A stretch of DNA of 64,000 bases from positions 31,168-95,167 of the forward strand of contig NZ_NRRV01000014.1 in NCBI RefSeq assembly GCF_016583825.1, in the 5' to 3' direction. Below are positions 55,726-63,860 of the stretch, piece by piece; the stretch's first letter is position 1; every line of letters starts with the position of its first letter. The notes below the pieces were generated by a model. It saw nothing but the letters and a program-made list of their open reading frames with translations, was not told the DNA's origin and did no database searches. The translations under genes were made by a program, and so were the position numbers. The stretch comes from Thiohalocapsa halophila. Lineage in GTDB: Bacteria > Pseudomonadota > Gammaproteobacteria > Chromatiales > Chromatiaceae.

Positions 55726-55863
55726 GATGCGAACGCTGGGAGCACCGCCTCGGCCGCCTTGCGGCGTCGTGCGCGTCGAGCCCTACGGCAGCGGCCCACG
55801 CCCGCCCGTCTCCCGGCCTGCCTGCCCCACCCCGAGCCCGGAATCAGCCAGAGGAGCACCGCC

Positions 55864-58800
55864 ATGGCCGCCGCCACCCGCGACGACAAGCACAACACCG
55901 AGCAGTCGGACCAGACGGCCGCCGCAGCGGCGCACGAGCAGGCGCAGGGCAACCCGCCGACCGCCCGAGAGGCGGTGCCGGCGGACTTGGGCGCACACCA
56001 GCCGGGGCAGGTCCAGGTGATCCGCCGCAACGGCAAGGTCACCCACTTCGACCCGAACAAGATCAAGGTGGCCATGACCAAGGCATTCCTGGCGGTGGAA
56101 GGCGGCGGCGCCGCGGCCTCCTCGCGCATCCACGACCAGGTGGAGCGCCTCACCGAGCAGGTGGCGAGCGCGCTGACCCGCCGGCTGCCGGGCGGCGGCA
56201 CCGTGCACATCGAGGACATCCAGGACCAGGTGGAGCTGGCGCTGATGCGCGCCGGCGAGCACAAGGTCGCCCGCGACTATGTGCTCTACCGCGACGCCCG
56301 CGCCCGCGAGCGCGCCGAGAAGAGCGCCGCCCGGGCCGCCGCAGCGGGCGCGGCCGAAGACGGCATCAATGTGACGCTGGCCGACGGCAGCACCCGCCCG
56401 CTGGACACCGAGCGCCTGGCCCGGCTGGTGGACGAGGCCGCCCGCGGGCTCGACGGCGTCGACGCCGAGGCCGTGCTCAAAGACACCCTGCGCAACCTCT
56501 TCGACGGCGTGAAGGAGGCCGATGTCGGCCAGGCCCTGGTGATGTCTGCCCGCGCCATGATCGAGCGCGAGCCCGCCTACAGCCAGGCGGCGGCGCGGCT
56601 GTTGCTGGACGTGCTGCGCCGCGAGGCCCTGGGCTTTCTGGACATGGCCGTGGGTGTCGAGACCCAGGCCGACATGGGCGAGCGCTACGCGGATTACTTC
56701 GCCGCCTACATCCAGCGCGCCGGCGACCTGGAGCTGCTGGACAAGCAGCTGGCGCGCTTCGATCTCGCGCGCCTGGGCGCCGCCCTGAAGCCCGAGCGGG
56801 ACCTCCAGTTCACTTATCTTGGCCTCCAGACCCTCTACGACCGTTACTTCATCCACACCGAGCGCGGCACCCGCTTCGAGCTGCCGCAGGCGTTTTTCAT
56901 GCGCGTCGCCATGGGGCTCGCCATCAACGAGATCGACCGGGAGGAGCGCGCCATCGAGTTCTACGAGCTGCTCTCAAGCTTCGACTTCATGAGCAGCACG
57001 CCGACCCTGTTCAACTCCGGCACGCTCCGGCCCCAGCTCAGCTCCTGCTACCTCACCACGGTGCCGGACGACCTGGACGGCATCTACGGCGCCATCAAGG
57101 ACAACGCGCTCTTGAGCAAATTCGCGGGGGGGCTCGGCAACGACTGGAGCCGGGTGCGCGGCATGGGCGCGCACATCAAGGGCACCAACGGCAAAAGCCA
57201 AGGTGTCGTGCCCTTCCTGAAGGTGGCCAATGACACGGCGGTGGCCGTCAACCAGTGCTTCGCGCCGGATACGACGGTCTTCACCGCCGACGGCCCCAAG
57301 CCCATTGCAGAGGTCAAGCGCGGCGACCTGGTGCTCGGCCAGCGCGGTCGCTACCGCGAGGTCATCGAGCACTTCGTCTACGACCAGAAGGACGCGCCCA
57401 TGGTGCGGGTGCGAGTCAAGCACTCGGTTGATGATCTCAGGGTTACCGCCGGCCATCCGTTCTGGGCCATCAAGGGCGTGCCGCAGGACCAATCCATCGA
57501 GCGCACGCTCAAGCACATCGAAAGCGCTCGTTTCAAGCCGGGCTGGGTCGAAGCCGGCGAGCTCAGCCGCGGCGACTACGTGGCGCAGGTCATCCCAAGC
57601 GAAGTCGTCCCGGCGGAGGGCTTAACCGAGGCCGACGCCCACTTCTACGGCATCCTGCTGGGCGACGGGCATCTGACCCGGGGCTACGAATTCGGCATCT
57701 CCGGCAACCCGGCGGTGGACGGCGGGCACCTGGACTTCGTCCGGGCCTATCTGCGCGAACGGGACATCCATTTCTGGGAGAACGTCAGGGGCGAAAGCTA
57801 CGTCCAGATCAAGTGGTCCATCGGCAAGGGCCTCGCCCGCTGCGCCACCACCGGCCAGTGGATCGGACAGGACCAGGCCGCCCTGCCCTTCACGGAAGCC
57901 GACCTCTACGACGCCGCGCGCAACAAGCGCATTGCGCGACGCTTCAGCCACCTGCCGCACAACCAGGCGCTGGCGCTGATCCAGGGGCTGCTCGAGACGG
58001 ACGGCGGCATCAGCAGAGGCAAGGAGATCTACTTCACCAGCACCTCTGCGCCGCTGGCGGAGGGGCTGCGCTACCAATTGCTGCGCTTAGGCATTCCCTG
58101 CGCCGGCCAGTACCGCGAGCGCGACAACGCCCACACCGGCAGCCGCGCCGACGGCAGCGTCGTCTCCTTCACCGGCACCACCCGGGCCTTCGACCTGCGC
58201 ATTCCCGCAGTAGCGCCCATCGCGGACCTCATCGGCGTGACCCCGCTCACAAAGCAGAACTGGCTCCGCTTGGGCAACTGGGTCTTCACCCGAGTCAAGG
58301 CGGTCGAGGCCATCGAGCCGCTGCCCGAGGTGCATGACCTCAAGGTCGACGGCGACGAGAGCTACATGACCGCCGCCGCACTGGTGCACAACGGCGGCAA
58401 GCGCAAGGGCGCGGTCTGCGCCTACCTTGAAACCTGGCACGTGGACATCGAGGAGTTCCTGGATCTGCGCAAGAACACCGGCGACGACCGCCGCCGCTGC
58501 CACGACATGAACACCGCCAACTGGGTGCCGGACCTGTTCATGAAGCGCGTCGCCGAGGACGCCGAATGGTCCCTGTTCAGCCCGGACGAGACCGCGGACC
58601 TGCACGACCTGATGGGCCAGGACTTCGAGCGCGCCTACCTCGCCTACGAAGAGCGAGGCGAGCGCGGCGAGCTGCGCGTCTACAAGCGCGTCAAGGCCGT
58701 GGACCTGTGGCGCAAGATGCTGGCCATGCTGTTCGAGACCGGCCACCCCTGGATCACCTTCAAGGACCCCTGCAACCTGCGCTACACCAACCAGCACGTG

Positions 58801-59970
58801 GGCCAGGTGCACAGCTCCAACCTCTGCACCGAGATCACGCTGCACACCAACGACCAGGAGATCGCCGTCTGCAATCTCGGCAGCGTCAACCTGGCCAACC
58901 ACGTCGGCCCCAACGGATTGGACACCGCCAAGCTCCAGAAGACCGTCGGCACCGCCATGCGCATGCTCGACAACGTCATCGACTACAACTTCTACAACGT
59001 GCCCCAGGCGCGCAAATCCAACCTGCGCCACCGGCCGGTGGGGCTCGGCATCATGGGCTTCCAGGACGCTCTCTATAAGCTCGGCATCCCCTATGCGAGC
59101 CAGGACGCCGTGCAGTTCGCCGACCAGAGCATGGAGATCCTGAGCTGGCACGCCATCAGCGCCAGCACCGAGCTGGCCGAAGAGCGCGGGCGCTATCAGA
59201 GCTTCAATGGCAGCCTCTGGAGCCAGGGCCTCCTCCCCATCGACAGCGTCCGACTGCTGGAAGAAGGTCGCGGCGGCTACCTGGAGATGGACACCGGCGC
59301 CACCCTGGACTGGGACCGGCTCCGCCAGCGGGTCGTAAGCGTCGGCATGCGCAACAGCAACTGCATGGCCATCGCGCCTACCGCCACCATCAGCAACATC
59401 TGCGGCGTCAGCCAGTCCATCGAGCCCACCTATCAGAACCTGTTCGTCAAATCCAACCTCTCCGGCGAGTTCACCGTGGTGAACCCCTACCTGGTGGCGG
59501 ACCTGAAGGAGCGCGGCCTCTGGGACAGCGTCATGGTCAACGACCTCAAGTACTACGACGGCAGCGTGCAGCAAATCGACCGCGTGCCCGACGACCTCAA
59601 GCAGACCTACGCCACGGCCTTCGAGATCGACGCCCGCTGGCTGGTGGAAGCCGGCAGCCGCCGCCAGAAATGGCTCGACCAGGCCCAGAGCCTGAACCTC
59701 TACATGAGCGAGCCCAGCGGCAAGAAGCTCGACACCCTCTACAAGCTCGCCTGGGTGCGCGGCCTCAAGACCACCTATTACCTCCGCTCCATGGGCGCCA
59801 CCCACGTCGAGAAGTCCACCATGGACGACTCCACCAAGGCCAACCGCCTTTCCGCCGTGGGCGGCAGCTATGTCTCGCTTGGGAAGGGCAAGTCGAATGG
59901 GAAGGGGAATGGGGCTGCGGAGCCGGCTGCGTGCTCGGTGATTGATCCGGAGTGTGAGAGCTGTCAATAG
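55864..59970 (+). CDS. nrdA: Ribonucleoside-diphosphate reductase alpha subunit with intein
   Basis: 1368 residues including an intein (residues 465-843), leaving 989 extein residues. It reduces ribonucleotides to deoxyribonucleotides with a small-subunit partner (nrdB, not in this window). Two N-terminal ATP-cone domains are visible (VIRRNGKVTHFDPNKIKVAM; then INVTLADGSTRPLDTERLAR). Catalytic residues are the Cys of QLSSCYLTTV near 395, the NLCTEI triad Asn, Cys and Glu, and Cys of AVCNLGSVNLAN; the tail CESCQ holds the shuttling cysteines. The start at 55864 has AGAGGAG upstream and lies after the NrdR boxes; the longer frame from 55708 overlaps the operator. Confidence 0.94.
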   Translation: MAAATRDDKHNTEQSDQTAAAAAHEQAQGNPPTAREAVPADLGAHQPGQVQVIRRNGKVTHFDPNKIKVAMTKAFLAVEGGGAAASSRIHDQVERLTEQVASALTRRLPGGGTVHIEDIQDQVELALMRAGEHKVARDYVLYRDARARERAEKSAARAAAAGAAEDGINVTLADGSTRPLDTERLARLVDEAARGLDGVDAEAVLKDTLRNLFDGVKEADVGQALVMSARAMIEREPAYSQAAARLLLDVLRREALGFLDMAVGVETQADMGERYADYFAAYIQRAGDLELLDKQLARFDLARLGAALKPERDLQFTYLGLQTLYDRYFIHTERGTRFELPQAFFMRVAMGLAINEIDREERAIEFYELLSSFDFMSSTPTLFNSGTLRPQLSSCYLTTVPDDLDGIYGAIKDNALLSKFAGGLGNDWSRVRGMGAHIKGTNGKSQGVVPFLKVANDTAVAVNQCFAPDTTVFTADGPKPIAEVKRGDLVLGQRGRYREVIEHFVYDQKDAPMVRVRVKHSVDDLRVTAGHPFWAIKGVPQDQSIERTLKHIESARFKPGWVEAGELSRGDYVAQVIPSEVVPAEGLTEADAHFYGILLGDGHLTRGYEFGISGNPAVDGGHLDFVRAYLRERDIHFWENVRGESYVQIKWSIGKGLARCATTGQWIGQDQAALPFTEADLYDAARNKRIARRFSHLPHNQALALIQGLLETDGGISRGKEIYFTSTSAPLAEGLRYQLLRLGIPCAGQYRERDNAHTGSRADGSVVSFTGTTRAFDLRIPAVAPIADLIGVTPLTKQNWLRLGNWVFTRVKAVEAIEPLPEVHDLKVDGDESYMTAAALVHNGGKRKGAVCAYLETWHVDIEEFLDLRKNTGDDRRRCHDMNTANWVPDLFMKRVAEDAEWSLFSPDETADLHDLMGQDFERAYLAYEERGERGELRVYKRVKAVDLWRKMLAMLFETGHPWITFKDPCNLRYTNQHVGQVHSSNLCTEITLHTNDQEIAVCNLGSVNLANHVGPNGLDTAKLQKTVGTAMRMLDNVIDYNFYNVPQARKSNLRHRPVGLGIMGFQDALYKLGIPYASQDAVQFADQSMEILSWHAISASTELAEERGRYQSFNGSLWSQGLLPIDSVRLLEEGRGGYLEMDTGATLDWDRLRQRVVSVGMRNSNCMAIAPTATISNICGVSQSIEPTYQNLFVKSNLSGEFTVVNPYLVADLKERGLWDSVMVNDLKYYDGSVQQIDRVPDDLKQTYATAFEIDARWLVEAGSRRQKWLDQAQSLNLYMSEPSGKKLDTLYKLAWVRGLKTTYYLRSMGATHVEKSTMDDSTKANRLSAVGGSYVSLGKGKSNGKGNGAAEPAACSVIDPECESCQ
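57256..58392 (+). other. LAGLIDADG intein within NrdA, Gly at +1
   Basis: 379 residues in frame. It starts with Cys (CFAPDTTVFTADGPKPI, block A), has block B DLRVTAGHPFWAI with the TxxH motif, two LAGLIDADG motifs (FYGILLGDGHL and IQGLLETDGGI), and ends YMTAAALVHN, with the terminal His-Asn. Removing it joins TAVAVNQ to GGKRKGAVC, the unbroken sequence of other NrdA. The residue after the last Asn is therefore Gly, not the usual Cys, Ser or Thr. Confidence 0.93.
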
Positions 59971-60087
59971 CGGAAAGTGCGTGGTGCGCCGTGCGAAGTG
60001 CGGGGGCGCCACCTGGGGGCGCCGACTTTCAGTCGGCGACGCCCGCGCCACCGGTCTACACAGCACCCACACCAAACGCCGACGCCA

Positions 60088-60477
60088 ATGGACACCAACG
60101 AGCCGACCTACACCGACGAGCCACTCGGCGAGCTGGAAATCGTCCCGGACTTCCTGCCGCCGCCTGAGGCTCTCATCCCAAAGACGCCGGAGACCGATCC
60201 ACGACCGACCACGCGCCCGGAGGAACCAGATGATTTAGTACAAAGGCCACCGAGGCACCTTCGAGCCCGATCAAGGGCTGCTCTTCGGCCGTGTCGTCGC
60301 GGCATCCGTGACCTCATCACCTTCGTGGGACAGACACCGGATGACGTTGCGGAGGCGCTTCAGCAGAGCATGGATGACTATCTCGACTTCTGTCGTGAGC
60401 GTGGCGAGGCGCCAGCGACTCCTCCGTTCCCTAACCGCGAGGGGGGTTGGGCGCAGCAATTGCCGCACCCGATCTGA
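60088..60477 (+). pseudogene. Antitoxin relics (ribbon-helix-helix and HicB-like)
   Basis: From 60088: MDTNEPTYTDEPLGELEIVP, then DFLPPPEALI, the start of CopG/BrnA-like antitoxins, cut short. From 60230 an HicB-like sequence, YKGHRGTFEPDQGLLFGRV, has an in-frame TAG at codon 3 and then continues in another frame as GIRDLITFVGQTPDDVAEAL and DDYLDFCRERGE. Both are broken; no HicA or toxin is seen. Confidence 0.75.
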
Positions 60478-60534
60478 CGTGCCTAGGCCGCACCCTGCCT
60501 AGCACCACTTTCACATGACCCAGTTTAGTTAACT

Positions 60535-60541
60535 GTTGGGC
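60535..60541 (+). promoter_or_regulatory. Left boundary of cassette 1 (R'-type box, attI- or attC-like)
   Basis: GTTGGGC fits GTTRRRY. It is the exact complement of the R'' box GCCCAAC at 62212-62218, as required of the two ends of one integron cassette. I do not see a folded attC stem before it, so it may be an attI-like site. Confidence 0.65.
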
Positions 60542-60611
60542 CTCAAATGTCGAGACTCATTGCTCACTAACCTTTGGACAAGCTCCCCGATACCTCTGGC
60601 AGGAGATACTT

Positions 60612-62159
60612 TTGCTAACAAGAAATCAAATCCAGAAGGCGCAGAGCTACTGGAAAGGCAATCCCCAGCTAATCGGTTTTCCAGATGCGGAAAAGGATTG
60701 TCGGGCGTGGCCGTCATGGGAGTCCTCGATCTTCCTCAATTTTCCTCGCTTTCAGAGCGTGAGCCACGGAATTGCTAATTTGGTGATAGGCAGGAAAGGG
60801 TCCGGAAAAACCGCTGCTCTGACCGCGGCCCAAAAAATTTCCGCCTCCGCTTCCAGCAATTCCGCCAAAGACCGGACTGTCATTTCTGCCGACGCCCAGC
60901 GGCTCGTCGATGCCGCAATAAACGAGTTCCACTTGAGGAACCAGGTAGGTTCCGGAGCGGTCGCGGTCTGGCACAAAGCTTTCGCGACAGAAATCCTAAA
61001 AGCTTTCGCTGGAGAGTTGAGCGGACACGCATTGGTAGAAGATGCGGAAGTGAAGGTTCGGCAGTGGGCTTTGTCACAGGGCTTCGCAGCTGAAGACTTC
61101 GGGGAAAGGTTGATCTCCGGTGCGAAAACCTTGTTTCCGCAAATCCGAAGCAGAACCAGGGATCAAAGCAAACCTGCCACTCTTGCCGACGATCACATTG
61201 AGACCGTACTCCGACGCAGTAACTACACTCTATTCGTCGACAATTTTGATAACCCCGGAAGCGCGGGTCGCTTGAACTCGCGTATAGGAACAGAACTCGC
61301 CCAGTCCGCTATTGAAGCGGCCGATATTCTCAGCGCAGTTTACGAATCACCAAACGTTTCGCTGTTGATCCGTGAGGACCTTTGGTTGCGGTGCCGCATC
61401 GATTGGCACTACCTTGACAAGGTTTCGATGCCGCAATGGCTGCTTTGGAAGCCAGATCAGCTGAAAGATTTCATTAAACGAAGACTAGCGGTCGCCGTAT
61501 CTATAGCTTTGGATGAACCTCTAGACAGTCGCGTCAAGGAACCATTTGATATTCTTTGGGAGACGTTCTTCCCTGCATCGGTTAGGCTGAAGACTGATGC
61601 CGTGTCCCAGGGCTTTACTTATGTTCTCCGCCGAACGATGTACACCCCAAGGGATCTGCAAACATTTTTGCAGCTCGCAATTCATGGAACTGAGAACCTT
61701 CCACTTTCCGAAGAGAACATCCTGAACGCCGAAGAGCATTTCTCGCGGGAGCGACTCCAGTATCTCATAAACGAGTTTGGCGATATTTGCGAAGGTCTTG
61801 CTCAGTGCCTTCATTCATTTGCCGGACACTCGCTAGACTGGAAAACGACGGAGCTAAGAAGCCATCTCAAGGGACTGATGGGGCAAGGATCCGTTAGGCC
61901 GTCCAAAGCGGCATGTGCAGACACCAGATCGGTTTTAGACCTAATGCGCTTTCTGTTTCGGATCGGTTTTCTAGAGGTGCGTTTGCAAGATCGCGACGGC
62001 GCCAACGACGGCCGGTGGGAAGTACGCGACGGGCTGCGCCACCCCGATCATTGGAGCGGCGCCCGTATGGATGACTCCGTACATTGGGCAGTTCGAAGTA
62101 CGTTTTATTCAGCACTTAGATCATACCGACCAGAGTTCGGAAGCGGATGGCGGCGGTAA
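60612..62159 (+). CDS. Sll1717-like P-loop ATPase, cassette 1
   Basis: 515 residues from a TTG start with AGGAGA about five bases upstream. The N-terminus is typical of the Sll1717 group (SHGIANLVIGRKGSGKTAAL, Walker A near residue 62), followed by a long helical insert and the Walker B-like NYTLFVDNFDNPG near residue 208. The C-terminal half has YVLRRTMYTPRDLQTFLQLA and LMRFLFRIGFLEVRL, a winged-helix-like part. Related STAND-like ATPases occur in phage-defence loci. The base composition is lower in G+C than nrdA. The gene lies between cassette boundary sites. Confidence 0.78.
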   Translation: MLTRNQIQKAQSYWKGNPQLIGFPDAEKDCRAWPSWESSIFLNFPRFQSVSHGIANLVIGRKGSGKTAALTAAQKISASASSNSAKDRTVISADAQRLVDAAINEFHLRNQVGSGAVAVWHKAFATEILKAFAGELSGHALVEDAEVKVRQWALSQGFAAEDFGERLISGAKTLFPQIRSRTRDQSKPATLADDHIETVLRRSNYTLFVDNFDNPGSAGRLNSRIGTELAQSAIEAADILSAVYESPNVSLLIREDLWLRCRIDWHYLDKVSMPQWLLWKPDQLKDFIKRRLAVAVSIALDEPLDSRVKEPFDILWETFFPASVRLKTDAVSQGFTYVLRRTMYTPRDLQTFLQLAIHGTENLPLSEENILNAEEHFSRERLQYLINEFGDICEGLAQCLHSFAGHSLDWKTTELRSHLKGLMGQGSVRPSKAACADTRSVLDLMRFLFRIGFLEVRLQDRDGANDGRWEVRDGLRHPDHWSGARMDDSVHWAVRSTFYSALRSYRPEFGSGWRR

Positions 62160-62211
62160 GCAACGGAACAAAACGGAGTCTTGCATTCTTCATCCCGGGA
62201 CGGATGAAGAT

Positions 62212-62316
62212 GCCCAACCAGCCCGCCAGCCCGCCAGCCCGCCAGCCCGACGCCAAACTGCGGCCTGCGCTTCGCGCGTGGCCGCAGTTTGGCGCGGGCT
62301 GCGGTTAACGTTAGCG
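62212..62316 (+). repeat. attC site 1
   Basis: R'' GCCCAAC (62212-62218) and R' GTTAGCG (62310-62316). Between them GCCCGACGCCAAACTGCGGC pairs with GCCGCAGTTTGGCGCGGGC, leaving one unpaired A, the extrahelical base typical of attC. The 5' side carries three CAGCCCGC repeats. It follows the stop of the ATPase gene by 53 bases. Confidence 0.85.
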
Positions 62317-62341
62317 TTCACAGAAACTACGAGACCGTGCA

Positions 62342-63031
62342 ATGGATAAAGACCAAGTAAACGACATTCTTTCGGCGAATGGCTTCGTTCTAGACGAAGA
62401 GCGAGATATCCAGTATGGAGTTCAGCTTCGGTACAACAACGGCTCGGTCGTGAATGTCTTTGACAAGGGGACCGTGACGCCCCAAGGGAAGGATGTAGGG
62501 GAGGTCAAGGAGTTGTTGGGCAAGGCGCCGGCAAAAAAGGCGACGTCCGGCAGCCAAGCAATCGCCCCGGGGAGCAACAACAGAGTATTCGTTGTGTATG
62601 GGCACGAGCCGCAATGTCGGGCGAGTCTGGATGCAATGTTACGTCGGTGGGGGCTTGAGCCTTTGATATTGGATCAGCTTCCATCAGAGGGGCAGACGAT
62701 CATCGAGAAGCTGGAGAAGCACACCGCCGAATGTCAATTTGCGGTCGTTCTGGCGACACCCGATGACCTCGGTCATCGGGTGGATCATCCGGACGAACAA
62801 GCATTTCGGGCTAGGCAAAACGTTGTCCTGGAACTTGGAATGCTATTGTCGAAGCTCGGGCGATCGCGAGTCGCCATTTTACTTCACCAGCACGAAAACA
62901 TGGAGAGGCCATCGGACATTCAGGGCCTTCTATATATCCCATTCAAAGACAATCTTGAGAAGGATACCGGTCTGCTCCTGGCTAAGGAGATGGCACACGC
63001 GGGATATCAGATCGATGTGGCGAAGGTGTAG
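62342..63031 (+). CDS. TIR-like nucleotide-binding effector (PF10137 type), cassette 2
   Basis: 229 residues. The C-terminal 150 residues match the TIR-like domain of the CAP12/PF10137 group: RVFVVYGHEPQCRASLDAML, GLEPLILDQLPSEGQTIIEK, FAVVLATPDDLG, RARQNVVLELGMLLSKLGRS and GLLYIPFKDN. Proteins of this group cleave NAD in defence systems when triggered. The N-terminal 65 residues (YGVQLRYNNGSVVNVFDKGT) look like a small beta-rich, possibly TBP-like, sensor domain; this is a guess. It lies between two attC sites and ends directly at the second. Confidence 0.82.
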   Translation: MDKDQVNDILSANGFVLDEERDIQYGVQLRYNNGSVVNVFDKGTVTPQGKDVGEVKELLGKAPAKKATSGSQAIAPGSNNRVFVVYGHEPQCRASLDAMLRRWGLEPLILDQLPSEGQTIIEKLEKHTAECQFAVVLATPDDLGHRVDHPDEQAFRARQNVVLELGMLLSKLGRSRVAILLHQHENMERPSDIQGLLYIPFKDNLEKDTGLLLAKEMAHAGYQIDVAKV

Positions 63032-63090
63032 CGCTAACAAAACGCTCAACCGGACGCTCGTACCTCGCGCCGGTTAGCGCTCCGTTAGCG
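63032..63090 (+). repeat. attC site 2 (59 bp)
   Basis: R'' CGCTAAC (63032-63038) overlaps the end of the TIR gene and R' GTTAGCG is at 63084-63090. Inside, CAACCGGACGC faces GCGCCGGTTAG, pairing with one unpaired A. R'' is the exact complement of the left boundary of this cassette (GTTAGCG at 62310). Confidence 0.9.
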
Positions 63091-63097
63091 ACCGAGA

Positions 63098-63601
63098 ATG
63101 ACTCAGAGCGAAGAAGACAAGCTGGAGGTTATGAAGATCGCCCTAGAAGAGGGGCGCAAGGGTCTTGCTGATCAAGACAAGACTATTAATTCGATTCGCC
63201 AACGTTCCATGTGGATTGGAGGGTTAGCCGGCGTCATTGCTGCTTTCCTAGGCAGAGAAGCGTTAGATGTATCGCCAATCGCAAATTTAACGCTGTGCGT
63301 TGACTCTATTGCGCTGGTTGTAGGGTTCGCCGCGCTATTTGTTACTTACGCAGCAATCATCAATGTTATGCGCCCCCATAAGGGATTGAAATTCCACAAT
63401 TCACCTGGACTGGTAATCAGCCAATTTACAGACCCTGAGAACCCCGCCACTCTCACGGAAATACACGAGGCTCTCGCAGGCTTTTCTGAAGAAAATTATA
63501 TATGCAACCAAAAAATACTTTCCAGGCTTTTTCTTTCGCTTTTGGTGGCCGCTATTGCAATGATCGTTGAATTCATCGCATGGCTGACAGTCTTAGCCTG
63601 A
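63098..63601 (+). CDS. Membrane protein, cassette 3
   Basis: 167 residues, starting seven bases after attC 2. Predicted membrane segments are SMWIGGLAGVIAAFLG (about 33-50), LCVDSIALVVGFAALFVTYA (about 66-88) and LFLSLLVAAIAMIVEFIAWL (about 143-165). A polar loop with MRPHKGLKFHNSPGLVISQF lies between the last two. The layout, a helical N-terminus, two close helices and a soluble loop, recalls SLATT or Pycsar-type effectors, but the similarity is loose. No catalytic residues are visible. Confidence 0.65.
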   Translation: MTQSEEDKLEVMKIALEEGRKGLADQDKTINSIRQRSMWIGGLAGVIAAFLGREALDVSPIANLTLCVDSIALVVGFAALFVTYAAIINVMRPHKGLKFHNSPGLVISQFTDPENPATLTEIHEALAGFSEENYICNQKILSRLFLSLLVAAIAMIVEFIAWLTVLA

Positions 63602-63620
63602 ACGCGTCCGGAGATCGAGC

Positions 63621-63800
63621 ATGACGAACAGTAATGGTAGCGATACTCAAGGCTCCAACAAGCCAAACAGCGGGGGCCGAAGCGGTAGCACAAGTACATC
63701 GACAGGCACGCAGCAGCCGAAGCCTGTGTTTCAGAACCCGGCCCAGGAGACCACGCGCTCCGACGACCGCAAGAGTACGGTTAAACGCCGCAGCAAATAG
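63621..63800 (+). CDS. Small Ser/Thr/Gly-rich protein, cassette 3
   Basis: 59 residues, 19 bases after the membrane protein gene, with GGAG eight bases upstream. It starts MTNSNGSDTQGSNKPNSGGR and ends with a basic KSTVKRRSK. Low-complexity and presumably disordered; no family. Spacing and the ribosome-binding site suggest that it is translated with the gene before it. Confidence 0.55.
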   Translation: MTNSNGSDTQGSNKPNSGGRSGSTSTSTGTQQPKPVFQNPAQETTRSDDRKSTVKRRSK

Positions 63801-63815
63801 CACGAGCGCAATAAT

Positions 63816-63860
63816 CGCTAACATGCGGGAAAAGGGGTCAGGCTCGAATGGCGCTAACTT
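63816..63860 (+). mobile_element. Disrupted attC site 3 with AAAAGGGGTCAGG element
   Basis: CGCTAAC (63816-63822) is the R'' box expected for cassette 3, since its left boundary is GTTAGCG. It is followed after a few bases by AAAAGGGGTCAGGCTCGAAT (63830-63849), the motif seen near 26351 and 27593. No pairing partner for the R'' box is found before the edge, so the site looks interrupted by this element. Confidence 0.6.

Larger units (their letters stand above)
55323..55863. other. nrdA upstream region
   Basis: 541 bases. The first 300 are a high-GC stretch with no gene. From 55630 come a DnaA box and two NrdR boxes (separate entries), and AGAGGAG about eight bases before the ATG at 55864. 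Confidence 0.75.

Noticed and set aside
58087..60075. A 662-codon minus-strand frame opposite nrdA
   Set aside because: Antisense to strongly conserved NrdA and intein motifs, without family features of its own.
60481..60535. A complete attI or attC before cassette 1
   Set aside because: Only the GTTGGGC box is convincing; I find no folded stem or integrase gene on the left, so I report just the boundary box.
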